From Nitrospinaceae bacterium (GTDB lineage Bacteria; Nitrospinota; Nitrospinia; Nitrospinales; Nitrospinaceae), in NCBI GenBank assembly GCA_028278405.1, contig JANQEK010000036.1, positions 35,485 to 99,484 on the forward strand: a DNA stretch of 64,000 nt, given 5' to 3'. A program made the translations under genes and the position numbers. The notes beneath the pieces are model-generated. The model was not told the origin of the DNA, ran no database searches, and worked only from the letters and a program-made list of their open reading frames with translations. Position 1 is the stretch's first letter. Every line of letters begins with the position of its first letter. Below are positions 44,929 to 54,762 of the stretch, piece after piece.

Positions 44929-45393
44929 TTGCCAAAATCACTTGAAGGAGATTTGAACGGAGCGGGTCACAAAATCGGAATTGTAGTGAGCCGGTTCAAT
45001 GATTTCATCACGGACCGTCTTTTGGACGGTGCGGTGGATTGCCTGGTGCAGCAAGGCGTTAAGGATGAAGATATAGAAGTGGCGTATGTGCCGGGAGCTT
45101 TTGAAATTCCTTCGGCGGCAAAGCGGATGGTCGAAAAAAAGCAATATAACGCGATCCTTTGTCTGGGTGCCGTAATTCGCGGGGGCACCCCTCACTTTGA
45201 ATTCGTCGCGGGAGAAGCGGCGAAAGGTGTGGGAGCAATCGCCCTGGAGGCATCCATTCCTGTTCTGTTCGGAGTGCTGACCACCGACAATCTGGAGCAG
45301 GCGACCGAGCGTGCCGGGGCCAAGTCCGGAAACAAAGGTTGGGAAACAGCGTTGGCTGCCATCGAAATGATCAATTTATGCAAGCAACTTTAA
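44929..45393 (+). CDS. ribH: 6,7-dimethyl-8-ribityllumazine synthase
   Basis: It joins the two riboflavin precursors; it forms large capsid-like assemblies in many bacteria. The 154-residue protein starts [20 protein letters not shown] and has [39 protein letters not shown] (His as catalytic base) and GVLTTDN. The TTG at 44929 is the only start that keeps the conserved N-terminus. nusB follows after 13 bases, a common order. Confidence 0.96.
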   Translation: MPKSLEGDLNGAGHKIGIVVSRFNDFITDRLLDGAVDCLVQQGVKDEDIEVAYVPGAFEIPSAAKRMVEKKQYNAILCLGAVIRGGTPHFEFVAGEAAKGVGAIALEASIPVLFGVLTTDNLEQATERAGAKSGNKGWETALAAIEMINLCKQL

Positions 45394-45406
45394 CGCAGGT
45401 AATGGA

Positions 45407-45841
45407 ATGGGCAACAGACGGCTTTCGAGGGAATTGGCGATCCAGTTTCTCTATTTTACTGAAATGAACGAGGGTGAATTGGATCATCAGTTGAAATCAT
45501 TTTGGGAAAACAATCCCTGTCAGGAAGATGTCCGATCTTTTACGGAAGATATTCTGAACGACATTTTCGATCATAAAAAAGAAATTGACAGCCAGCTGGA
45601 AAAATACAGTGATCACTGGACCCTCTCAAGGATGGCTGTGATCGACCGCAATCTGCTTCGTATGGCGGCTTCCGAATTGATGTACAGCAAAACCGTACCT
45701 CCCAAGGTGGCCATCGATGAGGCCGTTGAAATTGCCAAGAAATACGGTACTGAAGACTCTCCCAATTTTATCAATGGCGTTCTGGATCGCATCTTGAAAG
45801 AATTGAATCCGGACGTCCCTCAAGCCAGCCTGAATCAATAA
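45407..45841 (+). CDS. nusB: Transcription antitermination factor NusB
   Basis: An RNA-binding helical protein that acts in rRNA antitermination with NusE. The 144-residue protein fits the family: [37 protein letters not shown], and [28 protein letters not shown] in parts (e.g. [15 protein letters not shown]). It sits directly after ribH, the common ribH-nusB pairing. Confidence 0.95.
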   Translation: MGNRRLSRELAIQFLYFTEMNEGELDHQLKSFWENNPCQEDVRSFTEDILNDIFDHKKEIDSQLEKYSDHWTLSRMAVIDRNLLRMAASELMYSKTVPPKVAIDEAVEIAKKYGTEDSPNFINGVLDRILKELNPDVPQASLNQ

Positions 45842-45862
45842 CGATTACAGAATCGGCTCGCC

Positions 45863-46606
45863 ATGGTTTATCTCATTTTTTCGGATTTGCATAGCAACCT
45901 GGAATCGCTGGAAAAGTTTATCCAGGTCAGCGAAACCATTCCGCACGACCGGAAAGTGTGTCTTGGGGATATCGTCGGATACAACGCCGATCCCAACGAA
46001 TGCGTCGATTGGGTGCGCGAGAATGTGGATATTGTGTTGGCAGGCAATCATGATTTTGCAGTGGTGGGCAAAACGGACACGTCTTATTTTAATCCATACG
46101 CTTTAGAAGCTTGCGAGTGGACGCGTGAGACATTGACTGAGGATAATATCGAGTACTTGAATTCTCTGCCAACCAAAAGAGAGCAGGATGGCATTCTTTG
46201 GGTGCACTCTTCTCCTTTTGAGCCAAAGGAATGGCATTACGTAAACAATCAATATGACGGAGAGGAAAACTTCCCTCATTTTGAAGCCCAGTGGTGTTTT
46301 CTAGGTCATTCCCACAAACCGGTCATTTTGGAAAAGCCGCCCAAAGGCAAGGTGGAAGCCGTCTATGGCGGCGCGGTGCATCACTGGGAATATACCCTGA
46401 AGCCGGATTGCCGCTATATTGTCAACGTGGGGAGCCTGGGGCAACCCCGAGACGGTATTCCGTCCCCCTGCTTTGTGGTGTTCGATTCCGACCGGTCATC
46501 GGTGGAATTCCGGCGATATGATTACAATGTCCAGCGGACTCAGGAAAAAATACGGTCCAACAAGCTTCCCTCATTCCTGGCCGAACGTCTGAGTGCTGGA
46601 TTTTAA
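45863..46606 (+). CDS. Calcineurin-like metallophosphoesterase
   Basis: A 247-residue cytoplasmic phosphoesterase with the full metal-binding set: IFSDLHSNLE, LGDIVGYNADPNE, AGNHDFAV, HSSPF and LGHSHKPV. The pattern and length resemble the YfcE/'symmetrical' phosphodiesterase group acting on cyclic nucleotides or phosphodiesters in some members; the substrate is unknown here. It follows nusB by 21 bases, so it may share the riboflavin transcript. Confidence 0.9.
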   Translation: MVYLIFSDLHSNLESLEKFIQVSETIPHDRKVCLGDIVGYNADPNECVDWVRENVDIVLAGNHDFAVVGKTDTSYFNPYALEACEWTRETLTEDNIEYLNSLPTKREQDGILWVHSSPFEPKEWHYVNNQYDGEENFPHFEAQWCFLGHSHKPVILEKPPKGKVEAVYGGAVHHWEYTLKPDCRYIVNVGSLGQPRDGIPSPCFVVFDSDRSSVEFRRYDYNVQRTQEKIRSNKLPSFLAERLSAGF

Positions 46607-46625
46607 CTGGCGATTTTTCAGCGTC

Positions 46626-46654
46626 TTGACGGCCTACCTCAAAAGTGATATAGT
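46626..46654 (+). promoter_or_regulatory. Candidate promoter of the amidase-der-MBL unit
   Basis: TTGACG (46626-46631) and TATAGT (46649-46654), 17 bases apart, each five of six to consensus. It lies 70 bases before the amidase gene. Confidence 0.65.
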
Positions 46655-46723
46655 CAAAACCTTAATAAAATTAGTAGGTTAAGTAAATCCCTCTGGCACC
46701 GTTCTCGAATTTCGAAAAGCTAA

Positions 46724-48427
46724 ATGGTTTTTAAAATGAATGATTTACTGAGTCTTGGAAATCTGAAGTCTTTGGGTCGAAGGTGGTTGGGAGTGGTTTT
46801 CGTCTTTTGTCTGGCGATAGCATTTAGCGGACAATCGGTTTGGGCGAAATTGGGTTCTTCAGCGTCTTCCCAAAAACGGTATGCAACTGCGAAAAAGGAG
46901 TATCAAAATCTCCTGTATTCCAAGAAGAAGATGAAATACCGAAAAAACTGGATGCAGGCTATTGCCGGGTTCCAGTTGGTATTAAAAAAGCATCCAAAGA
47001 CTCAGGAAAGTTATAAATCGGTTTTTACTTTGGGCCGTTTATACCACAAGCTGGGAAAACGGACTGGACGTGCTGCCGATATCGACCAGGCCCTGGCTTA
47101 CTACCACCGGCTCGAGTCGAAATTTCCATCCGGTTGGCTGACTGATGATGCGTTGTATTTTGCCGGGCAGTTGTACCTTCACCGTAAAGAATTTCCCCAA
47201 GCACGTGCTGCGTTTCAGAAAATCCTGACTCATCACCCCAAAGGGGATTTTGTCCCGAAAGCCAGACGGCAATTAAAAAACAAAGTCCTGCTGGCAAAGA
47301 AAAAAATTTCGGTGAATCCGCCAACGGTGGTGCTGAAGGATTTGACTTTCGTCAGTGGAGCAAATGAGACCCGCGTGGTTTTGAAGGTTGATGGGTCGGT
47401 CAAGTACTCCAAGAAAAGATTGAGGAATCCAGACCGTGTGTATTTTGATTTCAAAAATGCCCGATGGGGTGATCATATTCCCAACAATATATCGGTGGAA
47501 GACGGGCGGGTTGAGCAATTGCGAATGACGGATACGAAAGGTGTCCCGAGCCGTTTGGTGCTGGATTTGGATGAACAGACAAAGCAGAAAGTGGCGGTTC
47601 AAGTCAGTAAGAATAAATTGATTATTGTGGTGCCCCGACACAAGGAAAAATTTATAGCGGTCAAAACCAAATCTCCGAAAAAGAAAATGGCTGTTCGGGT
47701 TGCAAAGAACTCGACTTCCGCCAAGGCGCAAGCCAAGCGAAAGACTCCAGTAGTGGTTGTGGATGCAGGTCACGGAGGGAAGGACTTTGGAGCCAAAGGC
47801 GCCCATGGATTGCTTGAAAAGGATATCAATCTTCAGATTTCCAGATTGGTGCAAAAGATTCTAAAGAATCGGTACCGTTATAAAGTAATTATGACTCGTA
47901 AGAGCGATACTTTTGTTGAACTCAAAGATCGGGGAAAAATTGCCAATTCGCACAATGCCGATTTATTTGTTTCCATACATGCCAATGCCGCCAAACGAAA
48001 ATCTGCGCACGGAATCGAAACCTATTATTTGGGATCTGGTTCCAACGAGCAGGCCTTGGAAACTGCCGAGCGGGAGAATGGAGACCTGGTCCACTCCGTG
48101 GCAGATGATGCGGTACAGGAAATACTGGCCAGCCTTATTTCCACCACTAAAATCAACGACTCTTCCCGTCTAGCCGCAATTGTTCAAAAACGGTTGCATC
48201 AAACCATGTCCAAGAGGTTTTCAGGTATCCATAACCTTGGTGTCAAAGAAGGCCCCTTCTTTGTGCTTCACGATACCAATATGCCGAGTATTCTGGTGGA
48301 AGTGGGTTTTGTGACGAACCGCCAGGAAGGCCGGCATTTGAGAGGCAAGGGTTATCAGAAATGGCTGGCTGAATCCATTGCCCGTGGAATTCACGATTAT
48401 CTGGAAGAAATAGCCCCCTCCATCTAA
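46724..48427 (+). CDS. N-acetylmuramoyl-L-alanine amidase (AmiC type) with AMIN domain
   Basis: A secreted peptidoglycan amidase of 567 residues. A signal peptide (WLGVVFVFCLAIAFSG, cleavage near VWA) precedes a TPR-like helical region (about residues 55-180), an AMIN domain (about 200-305), a Lys-rich linker, and an Amidase_3 domain with zinc ligands in VVDAGHGGKDFGAKG, ...LLEKDINLQIS, and SIHANAAK, ending MPSILVEVGFVTN with the catalytic glutamate. It cuts the stem peptide from glycan, normally for daughter-cell separation. The TPR addition is less common. An ATG 12 bases downstream is an alternative start. Confidence 0.92.
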   Translation: MVFKMNDLLSLGNLKSLGRRWLGVVFVFCLAIAFSGQSVWAKLGSSASSQKRYATAKKEYQNLLYSKKKMKYRKNWMQAIAGFQLVLKKHPKTQESYKSVFTLGRLYHKLGKRTGRAADIDQALAYYHRLESKFPSGWLTDDALYFAGQLYLHRKEFPQARAAFQKILTHHPKGDFVPKARRQLKNKVLLAKKKISVNPPTVVLKDLTFVSGANETRVVLKVDGSVKYSKKRLRNPDRVYFDFKNARWGDHIPNNISVEDGRVEQLRMTDTKGVPSRLVLDLDEQTKQKVAVQVSKNKLIIVVPRHKEKFIAVKTKSPKKKMAVRVAKNSTSAKAQAKRKTPVVVVDAGHGGKDFGAKGAHGLLEKDINLQISRLVQKILKNRYRYKVIMTRKSDTFVELKDRGKIANSHNADLFVSIHANAAKRKSAHGIETYYLGSGSNEQALETAERENGDLVHSVADDAVQEILASLISTTKINDSSRLAAIVQKRLHQTMSKRFSGIHNLGVKEGPFFVLHDTNMPSILVEVGFVTNRQEGRHLRGKGYQKWLAESIARGIHDYLEEIAPSI

Positions 48428-48450
48428 CCTGCGGAAACCGAGATGATGCC

Positions 48451-49776
48451 ATGCCCATTCCCCAAGTCGCCATCATCGGAAGAGCCAATGTGGGTAAGTC
48501 CACCCTGTTCAACAAAATCATCAAGCAGCGCTCTGCAATTGTAAACGATACGCCGGGAGTAACGCGTGACCGGATGTTCAGCCGGGCGGAGTGGTTTGGA
48601 AAGCCGTTCATGCTGATTGATACCGGTGGAATTGATCTTGCTGCCGACAACGAAATCGAACTCCAGGTCAAACTACAGGCGGATATTGCGATTTCCGAAG
48701 CAGACTTCATCCTGTTTGTGGGAGACGGCCAGCAGGGGCTGACGCCGCAGGATCAGGAAGTGATCGCCAAAGTACGCGCTTCGGGAAAGCCTTTATTCGT
48801 TCTGGTCAACAAGGTGGATGACCCCAGCCACGAAACCATGATTCACGATTTTTTCAAAATGGGGGTGAAGAAAACGTTTGCCCTTTCCGCTGAGCATGGT
48901 ATCGGAATTGAAGCCATGCTGGAGGAGTTGGTGAAAGACTTCTCCGAGTCGGAAGAAGAACCTGAAGAGGTTCCGGGAAGGATCCGTGTTGCGGTGATTG
49001 GCAAACCCAATGCCGGGAAATCGTCACTCATCAATAAGCTGCTGAAATCGGATCGCTGTATTGTATCCGAAATTCCAGGGACCACGCGGGACGCGGTAGA
49101 CACCTCGGTGGTGTTTGATAAAAAGGAATTTGTGTTGATGGATACCGCAGGCATCCGGCGCAAGGGTAAGACCACCCGCCTGCTGGAGAAATACAGTGTG
49201 ATCATGGCCTTGAAAGCCCTGGAACGGTGTGATATCACGGTTCTGGTTCTGGATGGGAAAACAGGAGTGAGCGAGCAGGATGCCACCATCGCCGGGTATG
49301 CCTTTGAGCGGGGAAGGGGATGTATTCTGGCTGTCAACAAATGCGATCTTCTGGAACGCGAAAAAGGGGTTCATGAAGCTATTGAAGAGAAGGTGAAAGA
49401 TAAGCTGAGATTTTTGGATTTTGCTCCTGTGCTGTTCATCTCCGCCAAGTCCGGGTATGGGTTGAAGCATTTCTTCCCAGAAGTGGAGAGGGTTTATTCC
49501 GAATATTCGAAAAAAATCCCGACCGGCAAACTGAACGATTGTTTTGCACAGGCAATCGAAAAAAATCCATTTAGCAGTTTTAAAGGAAAATTTATCAAGT
49601 TGTTTTACTCAACCCAAGTGAAGAGTTGTCCTCCAACGTTTCAATGCTTTGTCAATTATCCGGAAGGCATTCATTTTTCATATCGCAGATATCTGACAAA
49701 CAGCTTGAGGCGGATGTTTGGCTTTTCAGGAACCCCGGTACATCTGAAGTTTACTGCCCGGCGTTCCGGTAACTAG
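48451..49776 (+). CDS. der: Ribosome-assembly GTPase Der (EngA)
   Basis: An essential two-GTPase-domain protein for 50S maturation. Both domains are complete: G1 GRANVGKSTLFNK and GKPNAGKSSLINK; G3 DTGGID and DTAGIRRKGK; G4 NKVD and NKCD. The KH-like C-terminal domain follows. Length 441 is normal. The MBL-cNMP gene starts three bases after its stop, an unusual partner. Confidence 0.97.
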   Translation: MPIPQVAIIGRANVGKSTLFNKIIKQRSAIVNDTPGVTRDRMFSRAEWFGKPFMLIDTGGIDLAADNEIELQVKLQADIAISEADFILFVGDGQQGLTPQDQEVIAKVRASGKPLFVLVNKVDDPSHETMIHDFFKMGVKKTFALSAEHGIGIEAMLEELVKDFSESEEEPEEVPGRIRVAVIGKPNAGKSSLINKLLKSDRCIVSEIPGTTRDAVDTSVVFDKKEFVLMDTAGIRRKGKTTRLLEKYSVIMALKALERCDITVLVLDGKTGVSEQDATIAGYAFERGRGCILAVNKCDLLEREKGVHEAIEEKVKDKLRFLDFAPVLFISAKSGYGLKHFFPEVERVYSEYSKKIPTGKLNDCFAQAIEKNPFSSFKGKFIKLFYSTQVKSCPPTFQCFVNYPEGIHFSYRRYLTNSLRRMFGFSGTPVHLKFTARRSGN

Positions 49777-49779
49777 CTT

Positions 49780-52173
49780 ATGGCAAACCCTAAAAGGTAC
49801 AGCATATATAAGGGTTACAACTTTCGAGTTTTAGAGATCAAGGGATTTGACCCGATTTGTTTCGGTTGTCCTCCGGGAATCGTCAAGGATTTCAGCAGAC
49901 GATCCCAACCGCTGCCCTCGAGATATGTGCTTCCGATAAGAACGTTTGTTCAGGGAAAGAACAATTTCGATTTCGAGTTTATTGTCTACACGTTTCTTTT
50001 TGCCCGACCTACCAACGAAAAAATCGTAATCTATTGCACATCAGACCAGAGAGAAAGATTAAAATCCATACTCCAGGAAACTCTGTTTGGTCCGTCCTTT
50101 CGGGATTTGATCCAGGCTCAATTTCGCCGGTTTGGCCGGGAAAGCGGGTTTACAAGTGCCGAGTTAAAGCGGTACAAGCAATTTCTGGCTCATGTGGCGG
50201 AAAGTAAAAAACCGTTTGAGTTATACAACCGTCTTCTCAAATACAATACCCCCGACCGTCAAATCCAGATCGAAGTCCGCAAATATTTTGACAGCCTGAT
50301 TCAAAATAAGCAGTGGCTGATGAATAAATCCCATTCTAGAACCGCTTCCCTTTTTGCGCGGAACTATATCACCTGTGCACAATTAAAAAAGGAGATGGAC
50401 CTGTTCTCCATTGCAAAAGAGAAAAATCAGGATGAGTTTATCCATTCCTTGATCGATTTCCAAATATTCAACAGGCGGAACGAAGTGACGGTTAAGAATG
50501 CCGACAAAAAAGGAAAAGCCTTGAAAATTGTTCAAGTCAGGCCCGCAGAGTTCGATATTCAACAACCGGGACATCGAAAATTTTCTATGGATATGCTGAA
50601 GCTTGATCTGCCTCCCAAACCGGAAGTTGTGTCACCTTTGAAAAAACCCTTTATGGGAGTTACTTATCTGGGAGTGGGCTCCGGGTTTTCACACAAAAGG
50701 AAAAACAGTTGTTTGATTGTATGGTCGGAGGGTAAAGGAATCATGGTTGATGCCTTCAGCGAGCATAATGAATCTGCCCTTAAGTACGGAATTACCGATA
50801 AGGATATCAGCTATATTATCCTCTCCCATGTTCATTCAGATCATGATTCCGGTTTGATCGAGAAAATTCTTTCGGGTCAACGGGTGAAGTTGATCACGAC
50901 GCGAATCATTTTTGAAAGCTTTCTAAGAAAAATGCAGGGGATCAGCCGGTTTCCCCAGGAAGTGATCGAAGAGTTCGTGGATTTGCTGGAGGTGGAAGCA
51001 GGCAAGGAAATCAAGCTTCCTGGTTTCAAGAATACCTTTCTCCTGTTTGACTACTCTCTCCATTCGATACCCGCAGGGCGATTCAAAATAACTTATCGGC
51101 CACCCAAGGGAAGAGAAAAAACCATCAGTCATTCCGGGGATACCAAGTACGATGTGGACTTGACCCATCGATGGTGGGAAATGGGAAACTTTTCCCGAAA
51201 GCGGCGCGACAGTATTTTGGGATTTGTTTGGGATGCAGATTTGATCATTCAAGAAGTGGGAGGAGGCAACTTGCATACGGAACTGGCGTCTCTCACCCAC
51301 TTCCATCCTTCCCTGGCGAAGAAAGTGGTTCTTGTTCACCAGCATAAAGAGCCCTTTAAACATCCTTACTTCCGGTTTGCCTGTGAAGGGAAGACGGATG
51401 TTTTGATCAAAAGCAGGAAGTTGAAAGTTCGGACCAAACTGGATTTGATCAAAGAAGCGGTTTTGTTTGAGGGTGTTAAAAAATCCCAACTGACGAAAAT
51501 TGTGAGGCAATCCAAAATTCAGAGATTGAAGCCCGGAGCGGTCGTTTTTTCCAAAAATGAAATTGGGAATGAATTTTTCCTGATATTGGACGGCTTCGCC
51601 GAAATCGGTATCAATAAAAACCAGTCAGTCGTTTATGAAAAGGGGATGTTTTTTGGTGAATTGGCGGTCTCCACTTCCAATCCGCACCGCCGGGCCACCG
51701 TCAAAGCTTTGTCGGACCTGACTCTTCTGAAAATTCCCAAAAAATTCTATACTCAGTCCGGCCTGCCCAAAATCATAGATGAGTTTTACCATTTGGGCAA
51801 TTATTTCAATAATATAATACGTCCTGGTTTGATCGCTTCCCTGGGTTTCGGAGACATGTGTCATTGGAAAAAAAATGACCCAATTTTTGCCAAAAATTTG
51901 AAGAAGGAGCAGGTATTTATCCTTATTTCGGGAAAAGTGAAAATTTGTCCGCAGGGCACAAAAAACGTTGCTTTTCTGTCAAGTGGCGATATTATGGGGC
52001 AAATTCCTGACTGGGAGCATATTCCATTGATGGATGGAGCCATCGCACATACCAATCAGGTACTGGCCGTTGGCATTAATTCCAGCCAATTGGATCAGCT
52101 CTTTCGGCTGTATCCTTCTTTTTATGGCACTGTATTCAAAAAGATGAAGAGATTGGAATCTGTTTTATGCTGA
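49780..52173 (+). CDS. Metallo-beta-lactamase-fold hydrolase with cyclic-nucleotide-binding domains
   Basis: A 797-residue protein of unusual make-up. Residues 1-~285 have no motif I recognise. Residues ~290-560 form an MBL-fold domain: metal motif SHVHSDHDSG (H350, H352, D354, H355), SHSGDTKYD as a later ligand region, and LVHQHK. From about residue 580 a cNMP-binding domain follows (NEFFLILDGFAEIGI, MFFGELAVSTSNPHRRATVK) and a second, more degenerate one to the end (VFILISGKVKI). The FGELA-RRATV pattern resembles a phosphate-binding cassette of cAMP-type domains. It may be a nucleotide-regulated hydrolase. It is three bases after der and presumably cotranscribed, yet no link between them is known to me. 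Confidence 0.8.
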   Translation: MANPKRYSIYKGYNFRVLEIKGFDPICFGCPPGIVKDFSRRSQPLPSRYVLPIRTFVQGKNNFDFEFIVYTFLFARPTNEKIVIYCTSDQRERLKSILQETLFGPSFRDLIQAQFRRFGRESGFTSAELKRYKQFLAHVAESKKPFELYNRLLKYNTPDRQIQIEVRKYFDSLIQNKQWLMNKSHSRTASLFARNYITCAQLKKEMDLFSIAKEKNQDEFIHSLIDFQIFNRRNEVTVKNADKKGKALKIVQVRPAEFDIQQPGHRKFSMDMLKLDLPPKPEVVSPLKKPFMGVTYLGVGSGFSHKRKNSCLIVWSEGKGIMVDAFSEHNESALKYGITDKDISYIILSHVHSDHDSGLIEKILSGQRVKLITTRIIFESFLRKMQGISRFPQEVIEEFVDLLEVEAGKEIKLPGFKNTFLLFDYSLHSIPAGRFKITYRPPKGREKTISHSGDTKYDVDLTHRWWEMGNFSRKRRDSILGFVWDADLIIQEVGGGNLHTELASLTHFHPSLAKKVVLVHQHKEPFKHPYFRFACEGKTDVLIKSRKLKVRTKLDLIKEAVLFEGVKKSQLTKIVRQSKIQRLKPGAVVFSKNEIGNEFFLILDGFAEIGINKNQSVVYEKGMFFGELAVSTSNPHRRATVKALSDLTLLKIPKKFYTQSGLPKIIDEFYHLGNYFNNIIRPGLIASLGFGDMCHWKKNDPIFAKNLKKEQVFILISGKVKICPQGTKNVAFLSSGDIMGQIPDWEHIPLMDGAIAHTNQVLAVGINSSQLDQLFRLYPSFYGTVFKKMKRLESVLC

Positions 52174-52275
52174 CCCTTATCCGGATTTAGAGGAAGTTCA
52201 GTCTAAATCTCTTTGTACATGCACATGTTTAAAGATTTAAGTTAAGCTGAGTTCTTTAAATCAGTATTATTGCTC

Positions 52276-52305
52276 TTGTTGAAAAGCATAGATTTTTTGT
52301 AAAAT
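52276..52305 (+). promoter_or_regulatory. Possible promoter of the EF-G-like gene
   Basis: TTGTTG (52276-52281), 18-base spacer, TAAAAT (52300-52305), 21 bases before the start codon. The 150-base gap after the MBL-cNMP gene shows nothing else. Confidence 0.35.
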
Positions 52306-52325
52306 CCGCCTAACGGGGGAGAAGC

Positions 52326-54413
52326 ATGAAATCGTACAAAGTTGAGCAGATCAGAAATGTTACATTTGTCGGCCATGCGGGTGCGGGAAAAACTTCAGTA
52401 GCAGAGGGCCTGTTGTATTTGTCAGGAGTTTCTGACCGTCTCGGAAAAGTAGGCGACAATTCTTCCATCATGGACTATGACCCCGATGAAGTCCGGCGTG
52501 GTCATTCCATCAGCGCCTCATTTGCTGTCAGCGAATGGCAGAAACACAAACTCAATATTCTCGATACGCCCGGTAACGGAAACTTTATTGCCGATACCCC
52601 CGGTTGCATCCGTGTTGCAGATGGTGTCGTGGTTGTTATTGCCGCAGATGCGGGAATTCAGTTTTATACTGAAAAAGTTTGGCAATGGGCTGATGAAAGC
52701 TCCCTCAAGCGAATCGTCTTCATCAACAAGATGGACAGCGAGCAAGCCTCCATTCAACCCATCTTGGAATCCTTAAAAAAGAAATTCAAAGTCCAGCCTT
52801 TTTTGATGCATGTGCCCGTTGGCAGCGCCGACAATTTTACCGGTGTTGTGGATTTGGTCGAGAACAAATACTACGCATACGAAAAAGATGGGAAAGGAGC
52901 GAGCACCGCTTCTGATATTCCGGACGAAGTGAAGGACGAAGTCGAGAGTCGACGCGCCGAACTAGTCGAATCGGTTGCCGAGGCCGATGATGAATTGATC
53001 GAATCTTATCTGGATAAAGGCGAATTGACTGACGAGGAATTTGACACCGGTCTCAAAAAGGGAGTCGAAAGCGGTCAATTGGTTCCGGTGATTTTGGGAT
53101 CCGCACTTCACAATATTGGAACCGACCGGCTGGCGAAGGCGATCGTTGATTTCTTACCCTCTCCCGATCAAGGCCCGGCTCAACTGGGTAAAGCCTTGAG
53201 CGGAGATGAAGCGGTAGAGGTGAAACAGGGTAACGGGATGCTGGCGAGTCTCGTTTTTAAGACTATCGCCGATCCATATGCGGGTAAGTTAACTCTGTTT
53301 CGTGTTTATTCCGGTTCGGTGAAGCCCGATACGTCGGTGTTCAATGCCAATCATCAGACCGACGAACGAGTGGGTCAATTGTTTGCTCTGCAGGGAAAGA
53401 AACAGGTGCCGTTGCCGGAAGTCATCGCGGGAGATATGGGAACGGTCGCCAAGCTTAAGGTCACCACAACCGGGGATACCTTGACCGCCAAGAGCAAGGG
53501 GGTACAATTCGATCCCATTGTTTTTCCCAATCCGGTGTTGGCCCGCGCCATGGTTCCCAAAACAAGGGCGGATGAGGAAAAGATCAGTAACTCCCTCCAT
53601 CGTTTGGTGGAGGAGGATCCTACATTAAAAGTGGAAAGAGACGCTCAAACTCATGAATTGCTGGTTTCCGGCATGGGTTCCGAGCATCTAGATGTGATCA
53701 TTGAGCGGTTGAAGCGGCGGTTCGGTGTGGAAGTGGATGTGAAATCCCCCAAAGTGCCTTACCGTGAAACTATTCGAGGCAAAACCAAGGTTCAGGGCAA
53801 ACACAAAAAACAGTCGGGTGGCCGTGGTCAGTTTGGCGATACCTGGCTGGAAATATCGCCGTTGCCTCGAGGAGCCGGTTTTGAATTTGAAAACCGTATT
53901 GTGGGCGGCGCCATCCCCAAAACCTATATCCCGGCAGTGGAAAAAGGGGTGCAGGAGGCCATGGCCCAGGGTATTTTAGCCAATTACCCTATGGTCGATG
54001 TGAAAGTAGCTTTGTATGACGGTTCCTATCACGACGTCGACTCTTCGGAGATGGCTTTTAAGATTGCCGGGTCGATCGGGTTCAAGAAAGGGGTGCTGGA
54101 TTGCAAGCCAATTCTTCTGGAACCGGTCATGACCATGGAGGTCGTTGTTCCCAGCGAATTTGTTGGAGATGTGATTGGCGATCTCAATTCCAAGCGTGGT
54201 AAAATCCTGGGGGTCGATGCCAATGATGACAACCAGAATGTCCGCGTTCATGTTCCAATGGCATCGATTTTAAATTATGCTCCCGAGCTTCGGGCTTTGA
54301 CCAGCGGTCGGGGTATTTTTGTCATGGAGTTTGATCATTATGATGTGGTGCCGGAGCACTTAGTTTCAAAAATTGTTGAAGAGGCTAAAAAGGAGTCTGG
54401 AGGAGAAGAATAA
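52326..54413 (+). CDS. Elongation factor G-like GTPase (EF-G2 group)
   Basis: A translational GTPase paralogue of 695 residues with EF-G domain order (GTPase, domains II-V). G1 is GHAGAGKTSVAEG and G4 is INKMD, but G3 reads LDTPGNGNF: the catalytic histidine of DTPGH is replaced by Asn, as in other EF-G-like paralogues (often Tyr). The C-terminal part has the usual SGMGSEHLDVIIERLKRR and PVMTMEVVVPSEFVGDVIGD. It is probably not the canonical FusA, which is normally in the str operon; function unknown. ihf-type and merR genes follow on the same strand. Confidence 0.9.
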   Translation: MKSYKVEQIRNVTFVGHAGAGKTSVAEGLLYLSGVSDRLGKVGDNSSIMDYDPDEVRRGHSISASFAVSEWQKHKLNILDTPGNGNFIADTPGCIRVADGVVVVIAADAGIQFYTEKVWQWADESSLKRIVFINKMDSEQASIQPILESLKKKFKVQPFLMHVPVGSADNFTGVVDLVENKYYAYEKDGKGASTASDIPDEVKDEVESRRAELVESVAEADDELIESYLDKGELTDEEFDTGLKKGVESGQLVPVILGSALHNIGTDRLAKAIVDFLPSPDQGPAQLGKALSGDEAVEVKQGNGMLASLVFKTIADPYAGKLTLFRVYSGSVKPDTSVFNANHQTDERVGQLFALQGKKQVPLPEVIAGDMGTVAKLKVTTTGDTLTAKSKGVQFDPIVFPNPVLARAMVPKTRADEEKISNSLHRLVEEDPTLKVERDAQTHELLVSGMGSEHLDVIIERLKRRFGVEVDVKSPKVPYRETIRGKTKVQGKHKKQSGGRGQFGDTWLEISPLPRGAGFEFENRIVGGAIPKTYIPAVEKGVQEAMAQGILANYPMVDVKVALYDGSYHDVDSSEMAFKIAGSIGFKKGVLDCKPILLEPVMTMEVVVPSEFVGDVIGDLNSKRGKILGVDANDDNQNVRVHVPMASILNYAPELRALTSGRGIFVMEFDHYDVVPEHLVSKIVEEAKKESGGEE

Positions 54414-54432
54414 CTTTTTTGTCGAGGTGCTT

Positions 54433-54762
54433 ATGACAAAAGGATCAGAACTGGGTACTATCGTAAAATCGGATATTGTCGACCGGGTTTATGAGCGGGT
54501 CGGTTTTACGCGTCAGGAAGCCGCCTCAGCGGTAGACGTGGTGCTGGATGAAATCAAAACAGTATTGAGCAAAGGTGAGAACGTTCGTATCGTCGGATTC
54601 GCCAGTTTTAACTTAAGAGACAAGCGGGCGAGAAATGCGAGGAATCCCAGAACGGGTGAGCCGATAGTCATTAAACCCCGGCGGGTTTTAACATTCAAGC
54701 CGAGTAAACATTTGTTGGATTCAACGAATAGTAGGGATTATGAAGCAACCCATTCCGAATAA
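54433..54762 (+). CDS. HU/IHF-family DNA-binding protein (IHF-alpha-like)
   Basis: A 109-residue nucleoid protein that bends DNA. It has [20 protein letters not shown], the dimer/arm region [20 protein letters not shown] and [18 protein letters not shown] with the intercalating proline. Asparagine and proline pattern is closest to IHF-alpha. GAGG precedes the ATG at 54433. A longer frame reaches back into the EF-G-like gene but is not conserved. Its last 23 bases overlap the MerR gene. Confidence 0.88.
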   Translation: MTKGSELGTIVKSDIVDRVYERVGFTRQEAASAVDVVLDEIKTVLSKGENVRIVGFASFNLRDKRARNARNPRTGEPIVIKPRRVLTFKPSKHLLDSTNSRDYEATHSE

